Notes under the pieces: generated by a model
The model's input: only the letters and a program-made list of their open reading frames with translations
The model's database searches: none
What the model was told of the DNA's origin: nothing
Program-made: the position numbers and the translations under genes
Assembly: GCA_021828225.1 (NCBI GenBank)
Contig: JAKASH010000136.1
Location: forward strand, 1 to 7,456
Source of the DNA: Acidobacteriota bacterium
GTDB lineage: Bacteria; Acidobacteriota; Terriglobia; UBA7540
Length of the DNA: 7,456 bases
Direction: 5' to 3'
In this document: in pieces, positions 6,590 to 7,456 of the stretch
How the letters are laid out: every line of letters starts with the position of its first letter
Position numbering within the stretch: the first letter of the stretch is position 1

Positions 6590-7456
6590 ATGAGGAGTTT
6601 GATCAAAACCAATCTGCATGAAAGGCAAGTGGAGCAATCCCAGAGTTTCGTTGACGAGTTTTTCCAATACCACTCACGCTATTGGAGAGACATTTACCAG
6701 GAAGAAACTCTCAATGCACTTATCTACCGAGAGCGTAAATCCGCCGTCCTTGCGATGGCCAGCACACTCGAATTGCCTGAACGATCACGCGTGCTGGAAG
6801 TGGGGTGCGGCGCCGGGCTCACAACAGTTGCCTTGGCTGAACGCGGCTACGCCGTGGATGCTATCGACACCGTTGAAGCCATGCTTGATCTCACGCGCCA
6901 GGCCGCTCTCGATGCGGGCGTCGAGATACGTGTTAAGACAAGCTTGGTTAACGTCCTCGACATGAGCTTCCCGTCAAAGCGCTTCGATCTGGTGGTGGCC
7001 ATGGGCATTTTGCCCTGGCTTGAAACTCCTGGAAAAGCATTACTGGAGATCGGCCGGGTTCTTAAGCCGTGTGGATACTTGATCCTGACCGCGGACAATA
7101 ATTGGTGCTTCAGTCAAATGCTCGATCCTCTGTGTTTTCCCGGGCTGCGGCCGCTCCGGTGGAAGATCGCTGATCTGATGGAAGAGTTCAACCTTCGGAC
7201 TGCCGAGCGGCCCCGGATGCACCGGCATTCAATTGAATATATTGATGAACTCCTTTGGCAAGCTGGTTTCCAAAAGGTTCAAGGCCGGACGCTCGGATTT
7301 GGTCCGTTTACGTTGTTCAAGCAAAAGTTGCTTCCGGACAGGATCGGAATCAAATTGCACAAAAGACTCCAGGCTCTAGCGGACTCCCAGTTCCCGGGAA
7401 TTCGCGTTGCTGGAACGGAGTACGTTGCCATGGCCATGAAAACTCGCAAGGCTTGA
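6590..7456 (+). CDS. Class I SAM-dependent methyltransferase
   Basis: The 288-residue soluble protein has a Rossmann-type methyltransferase core. Motif I is VLEVGCGAG (68-76), an acidic residue ending the second strand is Asp93 (VDAID), motif IV is about FDLVVAMGILPWL (132-144), and a motif VI-like strand is GRVLKPCGYLILTADN (155-170). About 65 residues of helix precede the core. The C-terminal part, about 171-288, carries variable substrate-binding elements (HRHSIEYIDELLWQAGF, 211-227). The acceptor is unknown. From the context, O-methylation of a sugar or of the polymer end is plausible, but small-molecule or lipid methylation is equally possible. ATG 6590 has AGGGAG at 6581-6586 with a short 3-base spacing. 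It is preferred because the next in-frame Met (residue 56) would remove the conserved N-terminal helix. The stop is the last codon of the window, so the gene is complete. Confidence 0.88.
   Translation: MRSLIKTNLHERQVEQSQSFVDEFFQYHSRYWRDIYQEETLNALIYRERKSAVLAMASTLELPERSRVLEVGCGAGLTTVALAERGYAVDAIDTVEAMLDLTRQAALDAGVEIRVKTSLVNVLDMSFPSKRFDLVVAMGILPWLETPGKALLEIGRVLKPCGYLILTADNNWCFSQMLDPLCFPGLRPLRWKIADLMEEFNLRTAERPRMHRHSIEYIDELLWQAGFQKVQGRTLGFGPFTLFKQKLLPDRIGIKLHKRLQALADSQFPGIRVAGTEYVAMAMKTRKA

Overview
The window is a one-directional stretch of a bacterial surface or exopolysaccharide biosynthesis locus. All seven supported genes are on the + strand and fill almost the whole window. Base composition is moderate, roughly mid-50s % GC by eye, and looks even throughout. 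No insertion sequence, tRNA, rRNA, CRISPR array or phage gene is visible. An Acidobacteriota-like or similar soil Gram-negative source is plausible, because a PEGA-domain protein, a degenerate tyrosine-autokinase-like ATPase, an UpxY/NusG-like factor and a polyprenyl glycosylphosphotransferase occur together. That assignment is inference; no marker gene in the window fixes the taxonomy.

Layout: (1) 1-792, the 3' part of a PEGA-domain protein whose start lies upstream of the window. (2) 789-1526, a CpsD/CapB-like P-loop ATPase, overlapping gene 1 by 4 bases, with altered nucleotide-binding residues. (3) 1527-1632, a short leader with possible RNA hairpins. (4) 1633-2274, a specialised NusG paralog of the UpxY/RfaH/LoaP type. 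(5) 2278-3777, UDP-glucose 6-dehydrogenase. (6) 3779-4873, a UDP-glucuronate decarboxylase (UDP-xylose synthase) type SDR enzyme, starting one base after the stop of gene 5. (7) A 171-base gap, then 5045-6481, a membrane polyprenyl-phosphate sugar-1-phosphate transferase. (8) A 107-base gap, then 6590-7456, a class I SAM-dependent methyltransferase ending at the last base of the window.

Working model: the dehydrogenase and decarboxylase convert UDP-glucose to UDP-glucuronate and then UDP-xylose, supplying acidic and/or pentose sugars. The membrane transferase starts a repeat unit by loading a sugar-1-phosphate onto the polyprenyl carrier. The NusG paralog probably helps RNA polymerase read through this long operon. 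The ATPase-like protein would regulate chain length or export with a membrane partner encoded elsewhere, and the methyltransferase may decorate a sugar or cap the polymer. The glycosyltransferases, flippase, polymerase, and export channel or co-polymerase are not in the window and presumably flank it.

No wholly new system is evident. The points most worth a second look are the ATPase lacking the Walker A lysine, the hairpins ahead of the NusG paralog, and an insertion in the decarboxylase.
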